A stretch of DNA of 6,494 nt from positions 1 through 6,494 of the forward strand of contig CAQBGY010000192.1 in NCBI GenBank assembly GCA_948759685.1, in the 5' to 3' direction. Under the pieces are notes generated by a model. It was not told the origin of the DNA. It was given only the letters and a program-made list of their open reading frames with translations, and did no database searches. Positions 1 through 4,897 of the stretch are shown here, in pieces; positions within the stretch are counted from its first letter, which is position 1; every line of letters begins with the position of its first letter. The translations under genes were made by a program, and so were the position numbers. The stretch comes from an uncultured Eubacterium sp. Lineage in GTDB: Bacteria > Bacillota_A > Clostridia > Lachnospirales > Lachnospiraceae.

Positions 1-23
1 AAGTGAAAGATAATAGCGGATTT

Positions 24-54
24 TGTGGACTGTCTGAAATATAGGCAGTCTACA
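24..54 (+). promoter_or_regulatory. Hairpin in the leader of the first gene
   Basis: Bases 24-34 pair with 44-54 in an 11-bp stem with two G-U pairs, around a 9-nt loop (35-43). The stem ends only 7 nt before the ribosome-binding site of the next gene. It is followed by TTATTA rather than a run of T, so it is a weak candidate for an intrinsic terminator of something upstream of the window. It could equally be a leader structure affecting translation of the 75-362 gene. The pairing is seen directly; the function is not known. Confidence 0.4.
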
Positions 55-74
55 TTATTAGGAAGGTGGATATT

Positions 75-362
75 ATGAAAGAAAAATCGGCATGGGATAA
101 ATTTTTTGACGATACGGAAGATATTCAATGTATTTCTTGCTTAGATGCTTATGTACTGAAATATGCTATTGATGGTTGTTGGGTACAAATAGACAGACAT
201 TCAAGCGGTAAGGATAGCAAATTTACGCTTAGTATAAAGGGGTATGATTGGGAGAATAGAAAAGATTTATATACAAGTGATTTCAGCAGGGAATGGAAGG
301 GAAAGAACGTCTACAATCAGGCATTGGTTAAAAAGTTTGTAAGCGGATATTTCTTTCATTAA
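75..362 (+). CDS. Hypothetical 95-aa protein upstream of HNH endonuclease
   Basis: I cannot assign a known domain. The protein is 95 aa, soluble in appearance, without a signal peptide or membrane segment. It is rich in aromatic and charged residues, with a CISC pair of cysteines at residues 19-22 and a Trp/Tyr-rich C-terminal half (GYDWENR, SREWKGK). The start is taken as ATG 75, not the in-frame GTG at 66, because that GTG lies inside the Shine-Dalgarno segment GGAAGGTGG (61-69), which sits 5 nt before the ATG. It is followed after 18 nt by the HNH gene, which has the identical leader, so the two are probably co-transcribed. A role as partner or regulator of the nuclease is possible, but the sequence only shows the linkage. 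Confidence 0.75.
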   Translation: MKEKSAWDKFFDDTEDIQCISCLDAYVLKYAIDGCWVQIDRHSSGKDSKFTLSIKGYDWENRKDLYTSDFSREWKGKNVYNQALVKKFVSGYFFH

Positions 363-380
363 GAAAAGAAGGTGGATATT

Positions 381-887
381 ATGGCGATTGTATTAACAAA
401 TGGAAAATACTACATAGCACACAATAGGACTGGTGCAGTAATTAAAGTGCCGGATATAGAGCAAGCGCAAGATTTTTATTCAGTAGAGAGGGCGATTAAC
501 CAAAGGAATAGAACGCCTGGGAAATGTGCAGGATATTATTATATAGATACAGAAAAGTATAAAGCAAAAATTAAGCGGAAAAATTATTCTAATGAAGAAC
601 GGAAAATCATATATAATAAATCTGGTGGACGGTGCGAGTTATGCGGAAGGAAAATTTTGCTTGAGGATATGACAATAGACCATATTACACCGTTAGCAAT
701 GGGCGGTGAGGATGATGTGGAAAATTTATCTTGTACTTGCTATCCATGCAATTTGTTTAAAGGAAACATTTTACCATCGGACTTTATGGAAAGAATAACG
801 GATATATTTCTGTATCAGATGGAAAAGCAGCATAAAGATAGGGTTAAATGGAAAATCGTACATAAAATGTTGAATAAGATGATATGA
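381..887 (+). CDS. HNH endonuclease, zinc-ribbon type
   Basis: A 168-aa protein with a C-terminal HNH domain, a metal-dependent nuclease fold that cuts DNA. Visible signature: first zinc pair C85-x-x-C88, the D100-H101 dyad (H101 the likely general base), P104, the GGEDDVENL stretch (108-116) with N115, then C120-x-x-C123-N124 and K127-G128. All expected catalytic and zinc residues are present, so it should be active. Residues 1-60 form a separate N-terminal region typical of small HNH proteins I associate with gut Clostridia accessory regions (family memory, not checked). ATG 381 is preferred over GTG 372, because the GTG is part of the SD GAAGGTGG. The stop is immediately followed by a perfect inverted repeat. 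A role in restriction, phage packaging or element defence cannot be separated; no large terminase or methylase is in the window. Confidence 0.88.
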   Translation: MAIVLTNGKYYIAHNRTGAVIKVPDIEQAQDFYSVERAINQRNRTPGKCAGYYYIDTEKYKAKIKRKNYSNEERKIIYNKSGGRCELCGRKILLEDMTIDHITPLAMGGEDDVENLSCTCYPCNLFKGNILPSDFMERITDIFLYQMEKQHKDRVKWKIVHKMLNKMI

Positions 888-930
888 TTCAATCAGCACT
901 GGTGGAAAATTTCTGTCAGTGCTGATTGAA
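888..930. repeat. Perfect 14-bp inverted repeat behind the HNH gene, overlapping a promoter
   Basis: TTCAATCAGCACTG (888-901) is exactly complementary to 917-930. The 15-nt loop can itself continue pairing (three G-U pairs, then 905-907 with 911-913), so the RNA could form a nearly unbroken 20-bp stem with a 3-nt loop. The left arm begins on the base after the HNH stop codon. There is no T-run on either strand after the stem, so a classical terminator is doubtful. The right arm contains most of the -35 box TTGAAA (926-931) of the next transcription unit. It may end or protect the HNH transcript, act as an operator, or both. Confidence 0.7.
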
Positions 931-954
931 AAAATGGGAAAGGAGTGTTATAAT
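926..954 (+). promoter_or_regulatory. Sigma-A promoter of the XRE/PIN cassette
   Basis: TTGAAA (926-931) and TATAAT (949-954) are separated by exactly 17 nt, close to the housekeeping consensus (5/6 and 6/6 matches). Transcription would start near 961, about 37 nt before the preferred start of the XRE gene. This makes the cassette at 998-1989 an independent unit even though it follows the HNH gene on the same strand. The -35 overlaps the right arm of the 888-930 inverted repeat. Confidence 0.8.
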
Positions 955-976
955 ATACACGAATACAAATGTATAT
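953..976. promoter_or_regulatory. Operator-like dyad at the transcription start
   Basis: ATATACA (953-959) and TGTATAT (970-976) form a perfect 7-bp inverted repeat with 10 nt between the arms. It overlaps the end of the -10 box and the predicted start of transcription. This is where a self-repressing XRE-type regulator usually binds, and the next gene encodes such a protein. Binding is inferred; the dyad is seen. Confidence 0.5.
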
Positions 977-997
977 CATAGCTGGATGGAGAATATG

Positions 998-1312
998 ATG
1001 GTAAATTATAATAAACTATGGAATAAATTAAAGGAAAAAGGAATTACAACATATACTATTAGACAAAAGGCATTGATACCGCAAAGCACATTGACAAAAC
1101 TAAAAATGTGTAGCGGTGCAACAATGGAAGAGATTGAGCAAAAGCTACAGGAATACAAAGATACTCACAATGGAAAAGATTTTATGTGTGATGTGTCAAC
1201 AAAGACTATTGAGGATATATGTCAGTTGTTACAGTGCCAGCCAGAAGATTTGATTGAATGGAAAGTTGATCTAAAACCAGAGTTGGCATATGAAACCAGA
1301 TTTAAGGAGTGA
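998..1312 (+). CDS. XRE/Cro-type transcriptional regulator with an insertion
   Basis: A 104-aa DNA-binding protein with a Cro/C1-type helix-turn-helix (resembling the HTH_26 group). Residues 1-36 hold helices 1-3 (YNKLWNKLKEKG, then the recognition region around IPQSTLTKLK). Residues 67-88 hold the usual last helices (STKTIEDICQLLQCQPEDL). Between them lie about 25 extra, mostly charged and helical residues (41-66) not usual in this compact family. Start chosen: ATG 998, 6 nt after GGAG (988-991); ATG 986 and 995 in the same frame are less well placed. A frame extension to TTG 926 is rejected because that TTG is the -35 box. It probably represses its own promoter and so controls the PIN gene, which follows after 6 nt with its SD inside this gene's end. 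Confidence 0.8.
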   Translation: MVNYNKLWNKLKEKGITTYTIRQKALIPQSTLTKLKMCSGATMEEIEQKLQEYKDTHNGKDFMCDVSTKTIEDICQLLQCQPEDLIEWKVDLKPELAYETRFKE

Positions 1313-1318
1313 TGCTCT

Positions 1319-1795
1319 ATGCGGAAATTGAAGGTATACTTAGATACATCAGTTATCAGTTATCTTTCACAGGAAGATGCGCCGGAACGCATGAAAGACA
1401 CATTAGAACTATGGAAAGATTTTGTCAATGGAAAATATGAAGTATATCTTTCTCAGGTAACATTGGATGAAATAGAAAAGTGTTCTGAAAGCAAAAGGAA
1501 TAAACTGTATGACTATTTGAGCGACATTGAGTATACAAAATTGGAAATTAATGAAGAAATCGTGGAACTTGCACAGAAAATTATTGATATGGGGATATTA
1601 AGACCGAAGAGCTTTGATGATTGTCAGCATATCGCCGCCGCTGTTGTCAATGCTTGTGACTGCATCATATCATGGAATTTTAAGCATATTGTAAATATCA
1701 AGACGATTAGGGGCGTGAGGGCGATTACTAATCTGGAAGGTTACAAGGGAATAGATATTATCAATCCATCTGTATTATTGGAAAGCGAGGGATGA
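1319..1795 (+). CDS. PIN-domain ribonuclease, probable toxin (VapC-like)
   Basis: A 158-aa PIN-domain protein. PIN proteins are Mg-dependent RNases, and small stand-alone ones are commonly toxins. The acidic sites are visible in order: D9 in the N-terminal strand (VYLDTSVIS), E51 (SQVTLDEIEK) and D100/D101 in FDDCQHIAAAV. They are followed by the ISWNFKHIVN stretch (117-126), where many PIN families carry the last active-site region. All core residues are intact, so activity is expected. The gene has the SD AAGGAG (1304-1309), 9 nt before ATG 1319. It sits between the XRE gene and a small partner that overlaps its stop codon, which supports a toxin-antitoxin-like role. A house-keeping RNase role is less likely given the context. 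The RNA target is unknown. Confidence 0.85.
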   Translation: MRKLKVYLDTSVISYLSQEDAPERMKDTLELWKDFVNGKYEVYLSQVTLDEIEKCSESKRNKLYDYLSDIEYTKLEINEEIVELAQKIIDMGILRPKSFDDCQHIAAAVVNACDCIISWNFKHIVNIKTIRGVRAITNLEGYKGIDIINPSVLLESEG

Positions 1796-1797
1796 TT

Positions 1798-1989
1798 ATG
1801 GAAGCATTGGTTATTAGTCCTGATTTTACTATTGAGGATATTCACAAGATCAGGGAACAGAACTATGAACGGACAAAAGGTATGACAGTAGCGGAAAAAG
1901 TTGCATATTACAATAATTCTGGCAAGGAAGCGGAAAGAGAGATTGAACGGAGAAGAGCATTAAAGCGAAAAGCTGTAGCAAGTATGTAA
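1798..1989 (+). CDS. Small partner of the PIN protein, putative antitoxin
   Basis: A 63-aa, highly charged protein predicted to be mostly helical, with a basic C-terminus (REIERRRALKRK, residues 47-58). No ribbon-helix-helix or AbrB motif typical of VapB is obvious. The N-terminal part (PDFTIEDIHKIRE, 9-20) looks conserved in style and is the kind of small gene found directly behind PIN genes in Clostridia (family memory). ATG 1792 would overlap the PIN stop as ATGA, but the SD AGGG (1788-1791) is better spaced for ATG 1798, 6 nt away. Either way the two genes are translationally coupled. The antitoxin role is inferred from position, size and charge only. The toxin-first order is the reverse of classical vapBC. 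Confidence 0.65.
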   Translation: MEALVISPDFTIEDIHKIREQNYERTKGMTVAEKVAYYNNSGKEAEREIERRRALKRKAVASM

Positions 1990-1994
1990 AAAAC

Positions 1995-2046
1995 TTAACA
2001 TTTTGAAATCAGTCAAACTTGTTTAGTCGGAAAATCAAAATGTTAA
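1995..2046. repeat. 12-bp perfect inverted repeat after the PIN cassette
   Basis: TTAACATTTTGA (1995-2006) and TCAAAATGTTAA (2035-2046) are exact complements separated by 28 nt. The arms are AT-rich and there is no T-run behind the second arm, so it is unlikely to be the terminator itself; a better one follows at 2055. It may be an RNA structure protecting the 3' end, a protein-binding dyad or a scar of an old insertion. Confidence 0.55.
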
Positions 2047-2054
2047 ATATGATG

Positions 2055-2094
2055 GAAGCACCAACGGATTTAATTATCTGAAGGTGCTTCTTTT
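2055..2094 (+). terminator. Rho-independent terminator of the XRE/PIN cassette
   Basis: GAAGCACC (2055-2062) pairs perfectly with GGTGCTTC (2083-2090) and is followed at once by TTTT (2091-2094). The 20-nt loop is long but holds a small inner pairing. It lies 65 nt behind the last gene of the cassette. It also overlaps the end of the converging minus-strand gene, whose stop codon (2070-2072) lies in the loop. It may therefore partly serve both strands, although the minus side lacks a T-run. Confidence 0.65.
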
Positions 2095-2357
2095 GCGTTC
2101 TGCTGCCTATTATGAATTTCATGAGTGGCAGATTGTAAATACATATTGCGCCAGGTCATTTTGATGGATTCTTGTTTTAGTTCGTTGATCCGCTTATCTA
2201 AATACTTTTCAAGCCAATTCATGAGCCAATGGGGGATAAATTTTTCTGGTAGCTTTTGGATAATGGAAAATGCTATGTTTTCAAGTCTGCTATGTAGTTT
2301 ATGGAAAAATTCTTTCAAACGGTTACGGTCTTTGAGTTCTATATCTATGATAATCAC
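2070..2357 (-). CDS. Hypothetical helical protein, start codon uncertain
   Basis: An open frame of 95 codons on the minus strand, rich in Lys, Glu, Leu and Trp and likely all-helical (LPEKFIPHWLMNWLEKYLDKRINEL in mid-protein is the best conserved-looking part). No function recognised. It is supported as real by a good promoter (2413-2441) and a strong SD region. The SD AAGGAAGTGAT (minus strand, 2363 down to 2353) contains the first possible start, GTG 2357, so GTG would sit directly on the core AAGGAA with no spacer. No ATG or TTG follows in frame for 39 nt. The start may be a rare codon such as ATT or ATC just after the GTG, or the gene may have lost its ATG. The opposite strand shows an unsupported shadow frame. 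Confidence 0.55.
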   Translation of the reverse strand: MIIIDIELKDRNRLKEFFHKLHSRLENIAFSIIQKLPEKFIPHWLMNWLEKYLDKRINELKQESIKMTWRNMYLQSATHEIHNRQQNAKEAPSDN

Positions 2358-2412
2358 TTCCTTAAAAATTTTGTGTGTGGTTTGGAAAATTTAAAACTTT
2401 CTTATTATTTAT

Positions 2413-2441
2413 AGTATAGGTTGGAATGGTGGAAATGGCAA
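2413..2441 (-). promoter_or_regulatory. Sigma-A promoter for the minus-strand gene
   Basis: Read on the minus strand, TTGCCA (2441-2436) and TATACT (2418-2413) are separated by 17 nt, each matching five of six consensus bases. Transcription would start near 2406 and give a leader of about 45 nt before the SD. It faces away from the recombinase gene, so the spacer 2358-2581 is a divergent intergenic region. Confidence 0.6.
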
Positions 2442-2445
2442 TCAA

Positions 2446-2562
2446 ATATTTAGTTCCAATAACTATATAGATTAGGAACTTTCCTTTATTTATAAGGGTT
2501 TGGGATGTGTAAGAAAAGCACATCCCCAAAATAGGAACTAAAATATAGTGGAAATAGGAACT
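2446..2562. repeat. Repeat array upstream of the tyrosine recombinase
   Basis: The motif AGGAACT occurs at 2474-2480, 2533-2539 and 2556-2562. Its inverse AGTTCC is at 2452-2457. The inverse copy extends to ATATTTAGTTCC (2446-2457), which matches the complement of 2534-2546 apart from one extra base. The outer copies thus form an inverted pair about 75 nt apart around a hairpin. Such an arrangement directly in front of an integrase is typical of recombinase arm- or core-binding sites, or of operators. Which of these applies cannot be told from one copy of the locus. Confidence 0.5.
2499..2530 (+). repeat. Hairpin within the recombinase leader
   Basis: TTTGGGATGTG (2499-2509) pairs with CACATCCC and AAA in 2519-2530, with one bulged C at 2527, around a 9-nt loop. 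No T-run follows on the plus strand. It lies between two AGGAACT copies, so it may be part of a recombination site or a leader structure controlling the recombinase. A plus-strand promoter for the recombinase was not found with confidence in this spacer. Confidence 0.5.
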
Positions 2563-2581
2563 TTTAAGAAGGTGGAAGGAT

Positions 2582-3160
2582 TTGAATAAGAAAACAGTTG
2601 CACTTACAGAAGAACAGTATAAAGAAATTATTTCTACAATACGGAATGGATTTGTGTGTTCGGATGGTCATATTGTGAAACCGAATAATAGAATAGCAAC
2701 GGCTTTATCATTGGAAGCAAATTTAGGATTGCGGATCAGCGACATATTACAGTTGAGGTTATCGGTTATTGTCCGTGATGGTGATAGATACAGATTAGAT
2801 ATTGTTGAGCAGAAGACGAAAAAGAAAAGGGAGTTTACAGTTCCAACGGATATTTATATCTACATTCAGAACTATGCACTGGAAAATAATATCAATCCTG
2901 CTGCTAAATTATTTGATATGTCAGAACGTGCAGTTACAAAGCATCTGAAATTGGTTTGTGATTATCTGGGATATTCTGGAATAGGAAGTCATAGCTTTAG
3001 AAAGTATTTTGCAACCAGTATCTATGTAAATAATCATTACGATATAAATTTGGTTCGTGTACTGTTGCAACATTCATCTACAGTAACCACACAGCGATAT
3101 ATCGGCTTGCAAAGTAAAGATATAGAGAACGCATTACAGAAGCACATAAAATTATTTTAA
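2582..3160 (+). CDS. Single-domain tyrosine recombinase/integrase
   Basis: A 192-aa site-specific recombinase of the phage integrase (XerC/D-like) superfamily, which cuts and rejoins DNA through a tyrosine-DNA bond. The catalytic set is complete: R51 (GLRISDIL), a beta-hairpin lysine (K78-K82 region, EQKTKKK), H137-x-x-R140 (HSFRKYFATS), H164 (LLQHSS) and nucleophile Y173 (TQRYIG). It is much shorter than usual integrases (about 300-400 aa). It lacks the N-terminal SAM-like core-binding domain, with only about 40 residues before the catalytic domain. Start TTG 2582 is supported by GGTGG (2571-2575), 6 nt upstream within AAGAAGGTGG. No in-frame ATG lies nearby. The repeat array just upstream suggests its own binding sites. 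Probable roles are element excision/integration, multimer resolution or DNA inversion. Confidence 0.88.
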   Translation: MNKKTVALTEEQYKEIISTIRNGFVCSDGHIVKPNNRIATALSLEANLGLRISDILQLRLSVIVRDGDRYRLDIVEQKTKKKREFTVPTDIYIYIQNYALENNINPAAKLFDMSERAVTKHLKLVCDYLGYSGIGSHSFRKYFATSIYVNNHYDINLVRVLLQHSSTVTTQRYIGLQSKDIENALQKHIKLF

Positions 3161-3165
3161 TTTTC

Positions 3166-3194
3166 TTTAGAGTAATCGGATGGAATCTTATTAT
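3166..3194 (+). promoter_or_regulatory. Weak candidate promoter for the 3253 gene
   Basis: TTTAGA (3166-3171) and TATTAT (3189-3194) are 17 nt apart, matching four and five of six consensus bases. It lies in the 92-nt spacer behind the recombinase and could drive the 3253-5326 gene run. Such weak matches arise by chance in AT-rich DNA, so read-through from the recombinase is equally possible. Confidence 0.3.
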
Positions 3195-3252
3195 ATATAG
3201 AAGGAACAGAAACAAAGACAGACTTTAAATATATAGATGGAGGATAAACAGC

Positions 3253-3642
3253 ATGAGTAACAACAACATGGATATGACAAACAACGAGATTTTCAGATTA
3301 GGCATGGAAGTAGGACGGAAACAGTTAGCGGATCACATTCAGCATCAATTCGAGATTGGCAAGCCGGTAGAAATTAATGGGGAATTATATTGGTTAAAGG
3401 ATGCAAAGCAGAATCTAATGGATATTATGGATGATATCGAGTCCGCATGGGATGAAGAGCATGGAGTGAAAAAGTTCATTGTGCCTATCAGTATTACTTA
3501 CAATACTCATAGAACAGATAGAGAAGTAATTATTGAGACAGTAGACGCAAAGACCGCTATGCTAATTGCTATTGGAGATTTTCAGCACAACGGTTGGATT
3601 GTAGATACAGATTATGAAAATTATAAACAGTTAAAAGGATAG
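3253..3642 (+). CDS. Hypothetical 129-aa protein
   Basis: No family recognised. The N-terminal half (1-70) is polar and helical with an acidic segment (LMDIMDDIESAWDEEHG, about residues 55-71). The C-terminal half (about 73-125) looks like a small alpha/beta domain: a strand (KFIVPISITYN), a charged turn, a second strand (EVIIETV), a helix (DAKTAMLIAIGDF) and a final strand with GWIVDTDYENY. There is no signal peptide or membrane segment. The SD GGAGG (3239-3243), 9 nt before ATG 3253, is strong. It is the first gene of a same-strand run with the frameshifted small gene and recA-like gene. The small gene begins 11 nt behind its stop codon, so a shared transcript is likely. Confidence 0.75.
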   Translation: MSNNNMDMTNNEIFRLGMEVGRKQLADHIQHQFEIGKPVEINGELYWLKDAKQNLMDIMDDIESAWDEEHGVKKFIVPISITYNTHRTDREVIIETVDAKTAMLIAIGDFQHNGWIVDTDYENYKQLKG

Positions 3643-3653
3643 GTGATAAGTCA

Positions 3654-3834
3654 ATGGGAAGAGGGAAACCGCCAATAGGATCAATAAAGGAACCAGTTAA
3701 AAAAAACAATCAGCAAACAGGATAAAAGAAATTTAAAAACATTAGCAAAGGATTTTAGGCTACTGGATAGAAAAAAAGTGCAGGAAATTATTGAAACTTG
3801 TAAAAATTATGCAGAAGGACAACAAAAATTATGA
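3654..3834 (+). pseudogene. Small basic protein gene, frameshifted at an A8 run
   Basis: ATG 3654 has an excellent SD (AGGTGAT, 3641-3647, 6 nt spacer) but its frame stops after 23 codons at TAA 3723-3725. If one A is removed from the run of eight A (3699-3706), the frame continues to TGA 3832-3834. It then gives a coherent 59-aa basic helical protein: MGRGKPPIGSIKEPVKK joined to a stretch with KTLAKDFRLLDRKK and EIIETCKNYAEGQ. The downstream frame has no start codon of its own, which supports a single original gene. The cause may be mutation, a sequencing error in the homopolymer, or polymerase slippage restoring the frame in some transcripts. Function unknown; the charge would suit nucleic-acid binding. 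It fills most of the 245-nt gap before the recA-like gene. Confidence 0.6.
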
Positions 3835-3887
3835 GAGTATACACAGCAGCGTATTTAAAATAAAAAATATATGGAGGTAAAATTATT

Positions 3888-4868
3888 ATGGGTACAGCAA
3901 TGACAGTAGAAGAAACTTTTTATCAATTAAATAAGCAGTTTGGAGGCATAAGTATAAAAGCATTGAGTGAATTGCCGCCAATAAAAGATGATATTGTCTC
4001 TACAGGAATCATGGGACTTGATATTGCCCTTGGTGTTGGCGGCATCAAAAAAGGAAGCATCGTAGAGATTTATGCACCTGAAAGCGCAGGAAAAACAACG
4101 CTTGCATTACAGATGTGTAAACAGTATCAGAAAGAAAAGCCTGTATTATACATAGATACAGAGAGGACATTAATTCGTGAAACCATAGAAATGATGGGCA
4201 TAAAGGAAACGAACTTCTACCTTATGCATGTGAATAATTTGGAACAGGCACTTGAAACGTGTAAGACCGTTGCTCAATCCTGTACTTTCAGTGCCATTGT
4301 TATTGATTCGTTAGCTGGACTTGCGCCAAAGGCACAGATAGATGGTGATATTGGGGATTCTCATGTTGGATTATTTACAAGGATTATGTCAGATGCGTTA
4401 TCTGTATTAACACCAATTCTTGATAATTCTGGATGTACGTTGATTGTTATAAACCAGCTTCGCGAAAAGATAGGTGTTATGTTCGGAAATCCTGAACGTG
4501 CAACAGGTGGCAGAGCATTAAAATATTATGCGTCTGTACGTCTGGATGTTCGTAGAATCGAATCATTAAAGAGTATGGGAGATACGGTTGGCTTTCGTAC
4601 TCGTGTACTGGTTTTCAAGAATAAACTAGCTGCACCGCTTAAAAATGTTGAATTTGATATCATGTTTGGTCATGGAATATCTGAAGAAGGGGATATTCTG
4701 GATCAGGCTGTGGAAAAAGAAGTCATTACTAAATGTTCATCATGGTATCTGTATGATGGTAACAAAATAGGACAGGGAAGGGAGAATGCAAAGCAGTATT
4801 TGAAGGATAATCCTACAGAACGTAGAAAGATTGTCACTAAATTGAGGAAAGTCAGTAAGATTGCTTAG
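3888..4868 (+). CDS. RecA paralogue (element-encoded strand-exchange ATPase)
   Basis: A 326-aa RecA-family recombinase, which forms filaments on single-stranded DNA and drives homologous pairing with ATP. Seen: a short N-terminal domain (KQFG 16-19), Walker A APESAGKTT (63-71, K69), catalytic Glu E92 (IDTER), Walker B IVIDS (D140), DNA loop L1 (QIDGDIGDSHVG, 150-161), Q190 and loop L2 with GVMFGNPE (196-203), interface residues K212, Y213 and R218, and K244/K246 in KNKLAAP. All key sites are kept, so it should be active. Differences from host RecA: Ala for the first Gly of Walker A, Tyr at the E. coli F217 position, and no acidic C-terminal tail; it ends in a basic stretch (312-326). SD GGAGG (3873-3877) precedes ATG 3888 by 10 nt. 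No LexA-type box is visible upstream. The host presumably has its own recA elsewhere, so no gene symbol is assigned. Confidence 0.9.
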   Translation: MGTAMTVEETFYQLNKQFGGISIKALSELPPIKDDIVSTGIMGLDIALGVGGIKKGSIVEIYAPESAGKTTLALQMCKQYQKEKPVLYIDTERTLIRETIEMMGIKETNFYLMHVNNLEQALETCKTVAQSCTFSAIVIDSLAGLAPKAQIDGDIGDSHVGLFTRIMSDALSVLTPILDNSGCTLIVINQLREKIGVMFGNPERATGGRALKYYASVRLDVRRIESLKSMGDTVGFRTRVLVFKNKLAAPLKNVEFDIMFGHGISEEGDILDQAVEKEVITKCSSWYLYDGNKIGQGRENAKQYLKDNPTERRKIVTKLRKVSKIA

Positions 4869-4897
4869 ATTGTAGATAAAGGTAGAGGAGTTATTTA

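Noticed and set aside
926..997. N-terminal extension of the XRE regulator from TTG 926
   Set aside because: The TTG belongs to the -35 box and TATAAT lies inside the extension, so the segment is promoter DNA rather than coding; a well-placed SD and ATG exist at 988-1000.
2125..2394. 89-codon plus-strand open frame
   Set aside because: It is opposite the minus-strand gene, lacks a good SD, and its translation is a low-quality Ser/Phe/Leu mix; the minus strand has promoter and SD support.
3699..3706. Programmed -1 ribosomal frameshift at the A8 run
   Set aside because: A -1 shift would enter the wrong frame; the coherent downstream frame is +1, so loss of one A or transcript slippage fits better.
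3835..3887. LexA/SOS box or clear promoter directly before the RecA paralogue
   Set aside because: No GAAC-N4-GTTC type palindrome and no properly spaced -35/-10 pair was found; the gene is probably read from upstream.
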